This document shows, one piece after another, positions 42,305 to 49,964 of a stretch of DNA of 57,720 nt. Source of the DNA: SOIA01 sp964346585 (lineage in GTDB: Bacteria; Acidobacteriota; Aminicenantia; Aminicenantales; Aminicenantaceae); contig CAYFVQ010000062.1 in NCBI GenBank assembly GCA_964346585.1, forward strand, positions 1 to 57,720, read 5' to 3'. The translations under genes and the position numbers were made by a program. Position 1 is the first letter of the stretch, and every line of letters begins with the position of its first letter. The notes beneath the pieces were generated by a model. That model saw nothing but the letters and a program-made list of their open reading frames with translations. It did not search any database and was not told the DNA's origin.

Positions 42305-43057
42305 CTATCTCTTCTTAAATTTCTTCTTCTGGAGCAGCTCCTCCGCGTCTTTTTTTGTGTCATTGATTCCGGAAACCCAGCGGTCATCTGATTCCATGCT
42401 CAGGACGAATTCCAATTCCTTCCTCGACTTCTCAATCTCTTTCATCGCAAAGTAGGTATCAGCTAGATAAAAACGCGTCAAGGGGTCGTTGGGACCATAT
42501 TCCAGGGACTTCTGAAGATGCATGAGAGATTTTTTCTTGCTTCCTCCGGCAAATCCCGGGACTTTGAAAAACACTCGCCCTAAAACTCTATCCGGGCCTC
42601 CCTCCTCATAAGACTGGTCTATCTCGATGACTTTCCTCATCGCCTCTTTGATGTCATCCACCAGGAACAAACTCTTGAGGACACCTCTCGCTTCTCCATA
42701 CACTCCATAAGCGACACCGAGCCAGTAGTAGGCATCGGGTTTTTCTGGTTCCAACTCGACAGCCTGTTTCGCGTATTCAATCGCACTTTTAAAAATGAGC
42801 TTCTTTTCTTTCTTGATCTCTGTATTGTCACCAACGTAATAGAGTATCCTCGTCAGCTTCCAGAGCGGCTCGTACTTATTCTCTGCTTTCTCAAGGGCCT
42901 GCAAGTACAAATCCCGGGCTTTTTCTGCGGTCGCCATGTCTTTCATCTCAAGATACAATTCATCCGCCTGAGCAATCAGGTCTTCTGCATCCTGGGAAAA
43001 TAAAGAAAAAGAAAAACTGAAAAATAAAAGAATCAAGAAAAATGACTTCGCCTTCAT
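42305..43057 (-). CDS. Secreted TPR-repeat protein
   Basis: A 250-residue protein with a signal peptide (MKAKSFFLILLFFSFSFSLFSQ). Helical repeats include MATAEKARDLYLQALEKAEN, YAKQAVELEPEKPDAYYWLG and LMHLQKSLEYGPNDPLTRFYLADTY, with the A/G-Y and P positions of tetratricopeptide motifs. It likely binds partners in the periplasm or at the outer membrane; no enzyme motif is visible. ATG at 43057 has AAGGAGAAGAGG upstream. It is preceded on the strand by the DUF374 gene, with a 64-bp gap. Confidence 0.8.
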   Translation of the reverse strand: MKAKSFFLILLFFSFSFSLFSQDAEDLIAQADELYLEMKDMATAEKARDLYLQALEKAENKYEPLWKLTRILYYVGDNTEIKKEKKLIFKSAIEYAKQAVELEPEKPDAYYWLGVAYGVYGEARGVLKSLFLVDDIKEAMRKVIEIDQSYEEGGPDRVLGRVFFKVPGFAGGSKKKSLMHLQKSLEYGPNDPLTRFYLADTYFAMKEIEKSRKELEFVLSMESDDRWVSGINDTKKDAEELLQKKKFKKR

Positions 43058-43121
43058 CCTCTTCTCCTTTTTGCCGATATTTATAGCATATTTTTTTCAA
43101 GCCGGACAATAAGAAACTGAA

Positions 43122-43775
43122 TTAGCTGTAAAATCGGTCCGCCTTCTCATCCAGCTCAATCAATACACGCTCTATTTTTTGACGCTCTTTTTCAAGCGCA
43201 TCATTCTTGAGGGCCGGGTCGACATTTATCGGTGGGCCGTAGACAGCCACAACCTTAGTAAATGGATAAAAAATTAAAAACTTATCCCAGCTTTTTAAAA
43301 ACTTTTTTCTAGAAGTCGAGAAGGTAAACGGTATGAGGACCGCTCCTGTCTCCTGGGCCAATTTGATTCCGCCAAGCTTCATCTCTCGATCAGGTCCTCG
43401 AGGCCCATCAGGAACGATAATCACTTCTCCTCCTTTTTTCAGCTCATTCTTCATCTTGTTCCACACCCTTATGACCGCATGCGAGCTTGAACCTCTTAAG
43501 TTTCGGTATCCCCATCTAGACATAATCTGAGCGGGGATTTCCCCATCTTTACTGGGGCTGATGAGTGGCATGATTTCTCTTTTTCGAAAAAAATAAGGAA
43601 CGATAAAAATCCGGCCGTGCCATACCAGGAAAATCACCGCTTTCCCTTTGTTTCTCAATTCCTTGTATCTCTCTTCCCCAATGATTTTCATTCTCGTAGA
43701 TTTCGCCCAGAGCCAGAGAGCTAGCTTTCCCAAAATTCCGACTAGGCTCCAGCGCAGTTTGCGGAAAAAAGACAT
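43122..43775 (-). CDS. DUF374 lysophospholipid acyltransferase-like protein
   Basis: About 217 residues if started at the ATG at 43775 (MSFFRKLRWSLVGILGKLALWLW), which gives an ordinary membrane-anchor N-terminus; a TTG at 43817 is the alternative. Neither has a ribosome site. IFLVWHGRIFIVPYFFRK has the catalytic His of acyltransferases (His-x4-Asp, the Asp here replaced), and EVIIVPDGPRGPDREMKLGGIKLAQETGAVLIPF is the DUF374 hallmark. Members are thought to move acyl chains onto lipid A precursors or other lipids, acting at the inner membrane. Confidence 0.85.
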   Translation of the reverse strand: MSFFRKLRWSLVGILGKLALWLWAKSTRMKIIGEERYKELRNKGKAVIFLVWHGRIFIVPYFFRKREIMPLISPSKDGEIPAQIMSRWGYRNLRGSSSHAVIRVWNKMKNELKKGGEVIIVPDGPRGPDREMKLGGIKLAQETGAVLIPFTFSTSRKKFLKSWDKFLIFYPFTKVVAVYGPPINVDPALKNDALEKERQKIERVLIELDEKADRFYS

Positions 43776-43825
43776 CGGCACAATGATATACAAAACACTA
43801 GAGACAGTAAACCACAATCCAAATA

Positions 43826-43954
43826 AAAGGGTTGCATCTTAACTTTTGACATTTCTCATTTTTCTGTTTTTTTATCCTAATAGGCATTAAAGTAAATTCC
43901 TATTGATTAATTTTTTCATGGGAAATGTCAAATGTTAAGATGCGATCCCTTTCT
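43826..43954. repeat. REPIN, family B, overlapping the end of the symporter gene
   Basis: AAAGGGTTGCATCTTAACTT (43826-43845, to 43854) and AAATGTCAAATGTTAAGATG (43923-43942, to 43954) are the arms. The right arm, read on the minus strand, encodes the last eight residues (RKGSHLNI) and the TGA stop of the symporter. The left arm lies upstream of the DUF374 gene. Confidence 0.8.
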
Positions 43955-45373
43955 ATATTTCTCTATGCCAAAGCCAACCAAGAATCCAGTAAGACTCAAT
44001 CCAAGCCCATAAGGAACAGAATAGGGCCATGAAGGCCAGCTCAAGGACAGAAGATCCAGCTCGGATAAGAAGCCAACGATTGAATATCCTCCCCCCAGAA
44101 GAAGACTCAAGAATCCCGCAACGGGCAGTCTTTTTCTCAGAAACACCATCGCTATTCCTGGAATAAAAAGGCCTTGCGCCATGATTTCAGAAGCAAGTCC
44201 CAGAGTCTTGAGGATGCTTTGAAATTTACTGGCCACAAGAAACGCCACTCCTCCCACAAAAAAAGTGGAGAGGCGACCCACCAAAACAATCTCTTTTCCT
44301 TTACTTTGCGGAAACATCTGCTGAAAAACATCACGCGTCAAAGAAAGAGCTCCCGTGTTTATCGCTGTATCCATAGTGGACATCACAGCCGCCACGACGG
44401 CCACAAACAGAATGCCACCCAATAAAGCTCCTGCCTTCGAAGAGATGATTTCAGAAAGAAGAGGGCCATCCAAATCCTGCGAAAAGAACAAAGGGAGAGA
44501 AAGCATCCCGATGAAGACCACAATCCAGTAGAGAATAAAAAAAGTGCCGGAGGCAGCAAACAAGCCTTGACGAGCGCTTCTGTCCGAACGCGCCGCCTGA
44601 ATCCTCTGCCAGGCGATGGGTGAGATTGTCCAGGCCAGAGTGAAGGAAAGGAAAATCAACAAATTCTCTTTAGTATTAAATAAAATGTTGAAATAGTGGG
44701 GCTTTTCCAGCTCGGATGCGAAAAGAGAAACCTCCTTCACGGACGATGGGCCAGAAAGGAAAAAAAACAGGCCAAATACGCCAGCGACAAGGAGAATAAA
44801 CTGAAGGCCATCCGTGACCGCCACGGAGAGAAAGCCTCCAAAAATGGAATAGATAAGAACCACACAGGTTCCCAACACCAGACACCAGAAATAGGGAATG
44901 CCTAGAAATGATTTCAGAAAAGTGCCAATGGCGACCATCTGGGAAGCAGCCAAAACGGCCATGTACCATATGATCAACACTGATGACATATGACGGACCA
45001 CCCGCCCGTATCTCATCTCTACAAGGTCCGGCAAGCTCACTATGGGAAGACGCCGAATCGGCCGGGTCAAAAAAAAAGCAAGCAGAAGAACGGTGAGTAT
45101 AGCCGGTGCGCCCATCACCCAAAAGGAACTCAGTCCCGTGTCAAAGGCTTGGTCAGTCGAGACAAGAATTGACGCAGACCCAAACCAGGAGGCAGAGAGA
45201 GAAAAGAAGACCAAGAATGCGGGTAGATTCCGAGAAGCCAGGAAAAAATCCTCAAGGCTTTTCATCCTCTTCGAAAAAATGAAGCTCACACAAAGAATGA
45301 GGATGAAGTAACCAATGAGAAACAGAAAAAATTCGATTTTCACGAAGCCACTTATAACAAAAAACTCTCTCAT
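43928..45373 (-). CDS. Sodium:solute symporter (SSS/SLC5) family protein
   Basis: A 481-residue transporter with about 13 helices. Family features: LEDFFLASRNLPAFLVFFSLSASWFGSASIL near the N-terminus, GTCVVLIYSIFGGFLSVAVTDGLQFILLVAGV (about 165-195), and the TM8 stretch AVVAAVMSTMDTAINTGALSLTRDVF whose polar residues bind sodium. The solute is unknown. The N-terminal start is uncertain: the ATG at 45373 has no ribosome site, and a GTG ten codons in (45343) is preceded at 7 bp by TATAAG, with TTGCTA 18 bp further, so a leaderless start is possible. The C-terminal eight residues are encoded by a REP arm. Confidence 0.87.
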   Translation of the reverse strand: MREFFVISGFVKIEFFLFLIGYFILILCVSFIFSKRMKSLEDFFLASRNLPAFLVFFSLSASWFGSASILVSTDQAFDTGLSSFWVMGAPAILTVLLLAFFLTRPIRRLPIVSLPDLVEMRYGRVVRHMSSVLIIWYMAVLAASQMVAIGTFLKSFLGIPYFWCLVLGTCVVLIYSIFGGFLSVAVTDGLQFILLVAGVFGLFFFLSGPSSVKEVSLFASELEKPHYFNILFNTKENLLIFLSFTLAWTISPIAWQRIQAARSDRSARQGLFAASGTFFILYWIVVFIGMLSLPLFFSQDLDGPLLSEIISSKAGALLGGILFVAVVAAVMSTMDTAINTGALSLTRDVFQQMFPQSKGKEIVLVGRLSTFFVGGVAFLVASKFQSILKTLGLASEIMAQGLFIPGIAMVFLRKRLPVAGFLSLLLGGGYSIVGFLSELDLLSLSWPSWPYSVPYGLGLSLTGFLVGFGIEKYRKGSHLNI

Positions 45374-45426
45374 TTAGCAAATCGGGAAAATGGGTTAGGG
45401 CTTGATAATTTTATAAAAAAGGTTAT

Positions 45427-45666
45427 GGGGTCAGGCCTTGTGCGTTGAACCTTTAGGATCAGGCTATGTTAACTTTGATAATTTCGGGGTCAGGCCTTGT
45501 CAAGAAATCAAGATTTAACTCTTCATTCTTGCTCTGGTAGCAGAGAGATTAATAAGGCCTGACCCCATTTCTTTTTAAGTTCGATGCCTGAGAGATAGGG
45601 CCAACCAGGGTCTCTTTATACAGATAAGGCCTGACTGCGAGTTCAACGTCAAAGCCTGACCCCGAT
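45427..45666. repeat. Family G REP array (five arms)
   Basis: Arms GGGGTCAGGCCTTG (45427-45440), CGGGGTCAGGCCTTGTC (45485-45501), TAAGGCCTGACCCCAT (45553-45568), ATAAGGCCTGACTGCG (45623-45638) and AAAGCCTGACCCCGAT (45651-45666) alternate in orientation. Nothing else is seen in the 45374-45693 gap. The last arm contributes the -35 of the lolA promoter. Confidence 0.75.
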
Positions 45667-45684
45667 GGGTTCTTATGTTATAAT
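45656..45684 (+). promoter_or_regulatory. lolA promoter built partly from a REP arm
   Basis: CTGACC (45656-45661, inside the REP arm) as -35, 17 bp, perfect -10 TATAAT (45679-45684). A second TATAAT follows at 45687-45692. The ATG is at 45694, nine bases after the first -10, and no Shine-Dalgarno is present, so the mRNA would be leaderless. Confidence 0.55.
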
Positions 45685-45693
45685 CCTATAATC

Positions 45694-46368
45694 ATGAGAT
45701 ATCTTTTGTGTTTACTGTTTTTCTCGGTTTTCAGTTTTTCTGCAACGGTTGATGATGTTGTCCTCAATGTGGAAAGGAATCTTCGCTCCCTCCACTCCAT
45801 GCAGGCGAATTTCAGTCAGATTTTCTACTCGTCCACTGTTTCAGCACCCCTGAATGAAAAAGGTAAATTCTACTTTCAAAAACCGGACAGGATGAGATGG
45901 GAGTACAAGGACCCGGAGGAGAAGATTTTCCTCTACAAAGAAGTAGCCTTCTTGATGTACTTTCCGGATGACAAAGAAGTCATTCAGAGCGATCTCTCCA
46001 AAGAAAAATACGAATCGGAAATCCTCACTCTTCTTTCAGGCCAGAAAAAGCTTCTAGACGATTACTCAATCGAATTCAGCCCCTTCCCTTCAGACAGCCA
46101 GAAAACCTGGAAGCTGAAATTAACGCCCAAAGAAGATAGCGATCATACACATATCCTTCTGGAGATTGATGAGAAAACATGGCTTATCCGAAGGGCCATT
46201 TTCTTTGACTGGGCGGGTAATAAGCAAGAATTCCAGTTTTCTCAAATAAAAACTGACGTCCGATTTCCTCGAAAGGTATTCGAGCTCGACCTTCCGCCCG
46301 ACGTCGAAATTATCAAGGACGAACAACCCACACAAAATGAAAATATCCACGAAAATCCGAAGGCCTAA
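45694..46368 (+). CDS. lolA: Outer-membrane lipoprotein carrier protein
   Basis: A 224-residue periplasmic chaperone that carries lipoproteins from the LolCDE complex to the outer membrane. Signal peptide MRYLLCLLFFSVFSFSA; then VVLNVERNLRSLHSMQANFSQ and GKFYFQKPDRMRWEY, the LolA signatures, followed by the antiparallel beta barrel with LLSGQKKLLDDYSIEFSP and KTDVRFPRKVFELDLPPDVEI. The length is normal. No ribosome site is visible, and the start codon lies directly after tandem TATAAT boxes. The sigma factor gene begins 40 bp later. Confidence 0.9.
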   Translation: MRYLLCLLFFSVFSFSATVDDVVLNVERNLRSLHSMQANFSQIFYSSTVSAPLNEKGKFYFQKPDRMRWEYKDPEEKIFLYKEVAFLMYFPDDKEVIQSDLSKEKYESEILTLLSGQKKLLDDYSIEFSPFPSDSQKTWKLKLTPKEDSDHTHILLEIDEKTWLIRRAIFFDWAGNKQEFQFSQIKTDVRFPRKVFELDLPPDVEIIKDEQPTQNENIHENPKA

Positions 46369-46408
46369 ACCAAATCCTACCGTTTTCGTATAACATTTTG
46401 AGGACAGG

Positions 46409-46981
46409 ATGTCCTCCATGAATGAAGATAAACATCTCGTCGAAAAAGCACTTCAAGGCGAAAAAAAGGCTTTTGAAATGATTATCCAGAAGTATCAACA
46501 GCCGCTTTTAAATTACATCGGACGCATGGTCGGAGAACGCGAACTGGCGCTGGATTTTACTCAGGAGGTGTTCATCAAGACTTACTCTTCGCTCCGTTCC
46601 TACAAGCCTCAGTTCAAATTCAGCACCTGGCTTTTCAGAATCGCTTCGAATTTTATTATTGACTACTGGAGAAAGAAAAAAATCGATTCTTTTTCCATCG
46701 ACCACCAGAAAAAACTGGATAAAGACCTCCCTCCTATTCAAGTCCCAGCAGATGAGGAATCCATCGCGAACAAATTTGAGACCGCTCAGCTCAGGGAAAA
46801 GATCGAACGAGCCATGGAAAGGATTCCCGGTTCTCTGAGAGAAGTGTTCGTCTGGAGGCATATCAACGAGTTGAGTTATGAGGAAATAGCCGAAATAAAA
46901 GGCCTGCCGACAGGAACTGTAAAGAACAGAGTCTTTCAGGCGAAAGAACTCATTCGCACTTTACTGGAGGAAAAACCATGA
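46409..46981 (+). CDS. ECF-type RNA polymerase sigma factor
   Basis: A 190-residue sigma-70 family regulator with region 2 (FEMIIQKYQQPLLNYIGRM...LALDFTQEVFIKTYSSL...FSTWLFRIASNFIIDYWR) and region 4 (SLREVFVWRHINELSYEEIAEIKGLPTGTVKNRVFQAKELI), and no region 1 or 3. Its stop overlaps the anti-sigma gene start as ATGA, so the two are co-translated and should act as a pair controlling an envelope response. ATG at 46409 has GAGG six bases upstream; a second ATG three codons later is possible. Confidence 0.93.
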   Translation: MSSMNEDKHLVEKALQGEKKAFEMIIQKYQQPLLNYIGRMVGERELALDFTQEVFIKTYSSLRSYKPQFKFSTWLFRIASNFIIDYWRKKKIDSFSIDHQKKLDKDLPPIQVPADEESIANKFETAQLREKIERAMERIPGSLREVFVWRHINELSYEEIAEIKGLPTGTVKNRVFQAKELIRTLLEEKP

Positions 46982-47556
46982 GATGCCTCCGCATTGAGCA
47001 AATTTATCTCTATCTAGAGAAAGAGCTTTCCCCCGAAAAAGAGAGAGAAATCCATAAGCATCTGGCAGCCTGCCCAAAATGCAAAAAGGCCGTGAAGGAG
47101 AGAAGCCTCCTGCATCAAGCCGCAGAGAGCCTTCCTTTATGGAAAACACCCCCTGATTTCACTCAGCAGGTCATGGCCAGAATTTTTCCAGAAAGAGTTT
47201 CCCCTCTGGCTTGGCTGGGAGCCGTGGCATCCGGTTTTGCATCCATGATTCTTGCTGTCGTTCTGTTTGCTCTGGTTACAGGCCAGAATCTCTCGAGCCT
47301 ACTTTTCAACATCTATCACACCGGTTTGGACTTGGTAAAAAATCTCTCTCCTCTCTTCGCAAAGAGCCTCAAAGTGGCCTCGCTCTTAATTAAAATCCTG
47401 CAGCAACTGGGGGAACTGCTAATCAAAGGATTGACTCTGCTGACAACCATCATCAGCCCCCAGGTTCAGATAATCCTCATTGCCATTGCGATTATTTTCA
47501 TCGTATCATCCATCTACGGAATTAGACGAAAATTGCTTATTGGAGAAAAAGCATGA
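46978..47556 (+). CDS. Anti-sigma factor with zinc-finger (ZAS) domain
   Basis: A 192-residue membrane protein. The N-terminal ZAS motif HxxxCxxC is IHKHLAACPKCKKAV (about 30-45), which binds the sigma factor. Two hydrophobic segments, WLGAVASGFASMILAVVLFALV (about 79-100) and VQIILIAIAIIFIVSSIYGI (about 162-181), would anchor it. It should hold the preceding sigma factor inactive until a signal from the envelope. Start and stop overlap both neighbours by 4 bp. Confidence 0.88.
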   Translation: MRCLRIEQIYLYLEKELSPEKEREIHKHLAACPKCKKAVKERSLLHQAAESLPLWKTPPDFTQQVMARIFPERVSPLAWLGAVASGFASMILAVVLFALVTGQNLSSLLFNIYHTGLDLVKNLSPLFAKSLKVASLLIKILQQLGELLIKGLTLLTTIISPQVQIILIAIAIIFIVSSIYGIRRKLLIGEKA

Positions 47557-48464
47557 GAAATAAAATAGCGTTAATCTTCATCCTTATCTTCTTAATTTCT
47601 GGATTTCTTCCCTTGAATAGTCAAGAGTGTTTCACTATGACGCAGGATATTTTCATCGCTGAAGATGAGGAACAGGATAATGTCATCTCTTTCGGCGGAA
47701 ATGTCGTCATCGAGGGAAAAGTCAGAGAAAGCGTTGTTACATTCGGCGGCGAAGTGACCATCAGTGGTGAAGTTGGAGAGCTCGTTCTGGGATTCGGCTC
47801 GAACATCACACTCAAATCCTCAGCCGTCATCTACGGAGATGTTGTCTCATTGGGTGGAGAACTCGATAAAGAACCTGGATGCTTGATTCAGGGAGACACA
47901 ATCTATTTTAAGGGATTCGAAGACCTCACTGAGTTCCTGGGCCCAGGCATTACAGGAGCTTTAATCCCCTTGATTATTTTCTTTAAATTAATCTCCGTCT
48001 TCATCACGTTTCTCCTGGCCTTGTTGATAACGGCTCTCTTCCCCCGCCAGATCACACAAGCATCGACTCAAATCAGAAATTCTTTTTGGCCAATTGTCGG
48101 AACAGGGCTGTTGAGTATCATCGTTTATATTGGATTAGTCATTTTTGCGACATTGCTCTCATTTGTGCTAATCGGCATTCCCATACTCATCGCTCTCATT
48201 ATCATAGGAATTGTAATCAAGCTCTTCGGTCGAGTTGTCCTCTTCTATTTCTTCGGTGACAGTCTTATCCGCGCCTTCGGGAAAGGCAAAGCCTCCGTTT
48301 TTGGGGGGATGATACTCGGCTTCATTCTTGTGAGTTTCATCTCCTTCATACCTATTCTCGGCGGACTGTTCACGTTCTGCTTGAGCATAATCGGGTGGGG
48401 TGTTGTGATCAGGACGAAATTCGGGACAACGGAAAACTGGTTCAAGAAAAAAAGCGAAGCTTAA
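47553..48464 (+). CDS. Membrane protein with N-terminal polymer-forming (bactofilin-like) beta repeats
   Basis: A 303-residue protein. Signal peptide (MRNKIALIFILIFLISGFLPLNS) is followed by short beta-helix-like repeats NVISFGGNVVIEGKV, SVVTFGGEVTISGEV, LVLGFGSNITLKSS and VVSLGGELDKEP. From about 135 on there are four or more membrane helices (PGITGALIPLIIFFKLISVFITFLLALL, TGLLSIIVYIGLVIFATLLSFVL, SFISFIPILGGLFTFCL). It resembles predicted bactofilin/CcmL-like scaffold proteins fused to a membrane region. Being in the sigma/anti-sigma operon it could be a sensor or a target of the sigma factor; function is unknown. Confidence 0.75.
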   Translation: MRNKIALIFILIFLISGFLPLNSQECFTMTQDIFIAEDEEQDNVISFGGNVVIEGKVRESVVTFGGEVTISGEVGELVLGFGSNITLKSSAVIYGDVVSLGGELDKEPGCLIQGDTIYFKGFEDLTEFLGPGITGALIPLIIFFKLISVFITFLLALLITALFPRQITQASTQIRNSFWPIVGTGLLSIIVYIGLVIFATLLSFVLIGIPILIALIIIGIVIKLFGRVVLFYFFGDSLIRAFGKGKASVFGGMILGFILVSFISFIPILGGLFTFCLSIIGWGVVIRTKFGTTENWFKKKSEA

Positions 48465-48476
48465 TATAAAAAACAT

Positions 48477-48610
48477 AAAAAGGGGATAGGTTTGAAATCA
48501 TTGGGGTTAGGCTTTATCTGGATGGACGAATATAGGCAAGATCTCAGATTAACTTGCTACCATATTGGTAAAGCCTGACCCCGATTTGGATTAAACCTGT
48601 CCCCTTTTTT
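48477..48610. terminator. Nested REPIN acting as bidirectional terminator
   Basis: Outer arms AAAAAGGGGATAGGTTT (48477-48493) and AAACCTGTCCCCTTTTTT (48593-48610) of family D enclose inner arms TTGGGGTTAGGCTTTA (48501-48516) and TAAAGCCTGACCCCGA (48569-48584) of family G. The element fills the convergent gap between the membrane protein and frr and ends 4 bp from the frr stop codon. Confidence 0.65.
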
Positions 48611-48614
48611 GAAT

Positions 48615-49172
48615 TTAAACTTCTAAAATCTCTTTTTCCTTGACTGCTGCCATTTCCTCGATCTTCTTCGTGTACTCGTCAGTGACTTCCTGAAGCTTGT
48701 CATATCCCCAGAATTTATCGTCCTCGGTTATTTCATTATCTTCTTCCAACTTTTCAATCTCTTCCTTGCTCTCTCTTCGCAATATACGGAGGGCCGTCTT
48801 CTCATCCTCTAGCATCTTTTTAATATGCTTGGCGATATCCTGTCTTCTTTCCTCATCCAGCGGAGGAATCGGGATCTTGAGCATTTTACCATCGTTAACC
48901 GGATTCAAGCCCAGATCAGCACTCCTAATCGCTTTATCGATGGCCTCCAGGGTTGATGGATCGTAGGGCTGGACCGTAATGAGAGTCGCATCAGGAACTC
49001 CAAGAGTAGACACTTGATTGATAGGGGTTAGACTTCCATAGTAATCAACTTTAATATCCTCAAAAAGGCTAATATTGGCCCGGCCGGTTCGCAACTTACT
49101 CAGGTCTTTCCGAAAATGCTCCGTAGAGACCTTCATTTTTTTCTCGAGCTCCCTTAAGACGTCTTTAACCAT
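48615..49172 (-). CDS. frr: Ribosome recycling factor
   Basis: A 185-residue tRNA-shaped factor that, with EF-G, splits the post-termination ribosome. The family pattern runs through: MVKDVLRELEKKMKVSTEHFRKDLSKLRTGRANISLF, a central beta part with PYDPSTLEAIDKAIRSADLGLNPVNDGKMLKIPIPPL, and the helical C-terminus EERRQDIAKHIKKMLEDEKTALRILRRES. Length is normal. ATG at 49172 is preceded by GAGGGATAAGG. Last of the rplM-rpsI-rpsB-tsf-pyrH-frr cluster. Confidence 0.96.
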   Translation of the reverse strand: MVKDVLRELEKKMKVSTEHFRKDLSKLRTGRANISLFEDIKVDYYGSLTPINQVSTLGVPDATLITVQPYDPSTLEAIDKAIRSADLGLNPVNDGKMLKIPIPPLDEERRQDIAKHIKKMLEDEKTALRILRRESKEEIEKLEEDNEITEDDKFWGYDKLQEVTDEYTKKIEEMAAVKEKEILEV

Positions 49173-49231
49173 CCTTATCCCTCACTTAAATAGAAATTAT
49201 TAAAAGTCCCATATAAAAGGGTCGAGTCTAT

Positions 49232-49951
49232 TCAGTAAACTCTTGTCCCCACTTTCAAGCCCATAACAGCCTTCTTGATATTCCCCTTCTCTTTTAAAGA
49301 AAAAACGATGATGGGAAGGTTATTCTCTTTACACATGGAGATGGCGGTCGTATCCATAACCTTCAGTCCTTTTTTGATAACATCCATGTATTTAATGGAA
49401 CTGAACTTTTTCGCAGTTTTGTCCTTCATCGGATCGGCAGAATAGACACCGTCGACTTTTGTGGCCTTCAGAATCACCCCTGCTTTGATTTCAAGAGCTC
49501 TGAGTGCCGCCGCGGTATCAGTGGTGAAAAAAGGGCTTCCGATTCCTGCGCTGAAAATGATAATCCTTCCTTTTTCAAGGTGCCTTATGACTCTTCGTCG
49601 AACAAATGGTTCGGCAACAGCTTTGATCTCAATCGCCGAAATATGCCGGGTGAACATCCCTTCTTTTTCTAGTGCATCCTGGAGAGCGATTCCATTCATA
49701 ATAGTCGCCAGCAAACCCATGTAATCAGCTGAGGCTCTATCCATTCCGGCATCCGCACCAAAAGCCCCTCGAAAAATATTTCCGCCACCGATCATGATGG
49801 CGATTTCAACGCCTGAGTCATTGATTTCCTTTAACTCTCGAGCGATAGATTTCGCCGTTTCAAGGTCAATTCCATAGTTATGAGGGCCGAGGAGGGATTC
49901 ACCGGAAAGTTTCAGCAGGATTCTTTGATACGCCGGTTTTTTTTGTGGCAT
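49232..49951 (-). CDS. pyrH: Uridylate kinase (UMP kinase)
   Basis: A protein of about 239 residues that phosphorylates UMP to UDP. ILLKLSGESLLG, MIGGGNIFRGA, ADYMGLLATIMNGIALQDAL, RRVIRHLEKGRIIIFSAGIGSPFFTTDTAAALRA and ATKVDGVYSADP are PyrH blocks. The start is the ATG at 49951, 13 bp after the tsf stop; an upstream TTG at 49993 would overlap tsf and add unconserved residues. No clear ribosome site is seen, so translation may depend on coupling. It lies between tsf and frr, as in most bacteria. Confidence 0.95.
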   Translation of the reverse strand: MPQKKPAYQRILLKLSGESLLGPHNYGIDLETAKSIARELKEINDSGVEIAIMIGGGNIFRGAFGADAGMDRASADYMGLLATIMNGIALQDALEKEGMFTRHISAIEIKAVAEPFVRRRVIRHLEKGRIIIFSAGIGSPFFTTDTAAALRALEIKAGVILKATKVDGVYSADPMKDKTAKKFSSIKYMDVIKKGLKVMDTTAISMCKENNLPIIVFSLKEKGNIKKAVMGLKVGTRVY

Positions 49952-49964
49952 GGCTGATTTAAAT

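Noticed and set aside
45427..45666. CRISPR array between the symporter and lolA
   Set aside because: The repeats are short, alternate in orientation and have unequal spacing, unlike CRISPR repeats; no cas genes are present.
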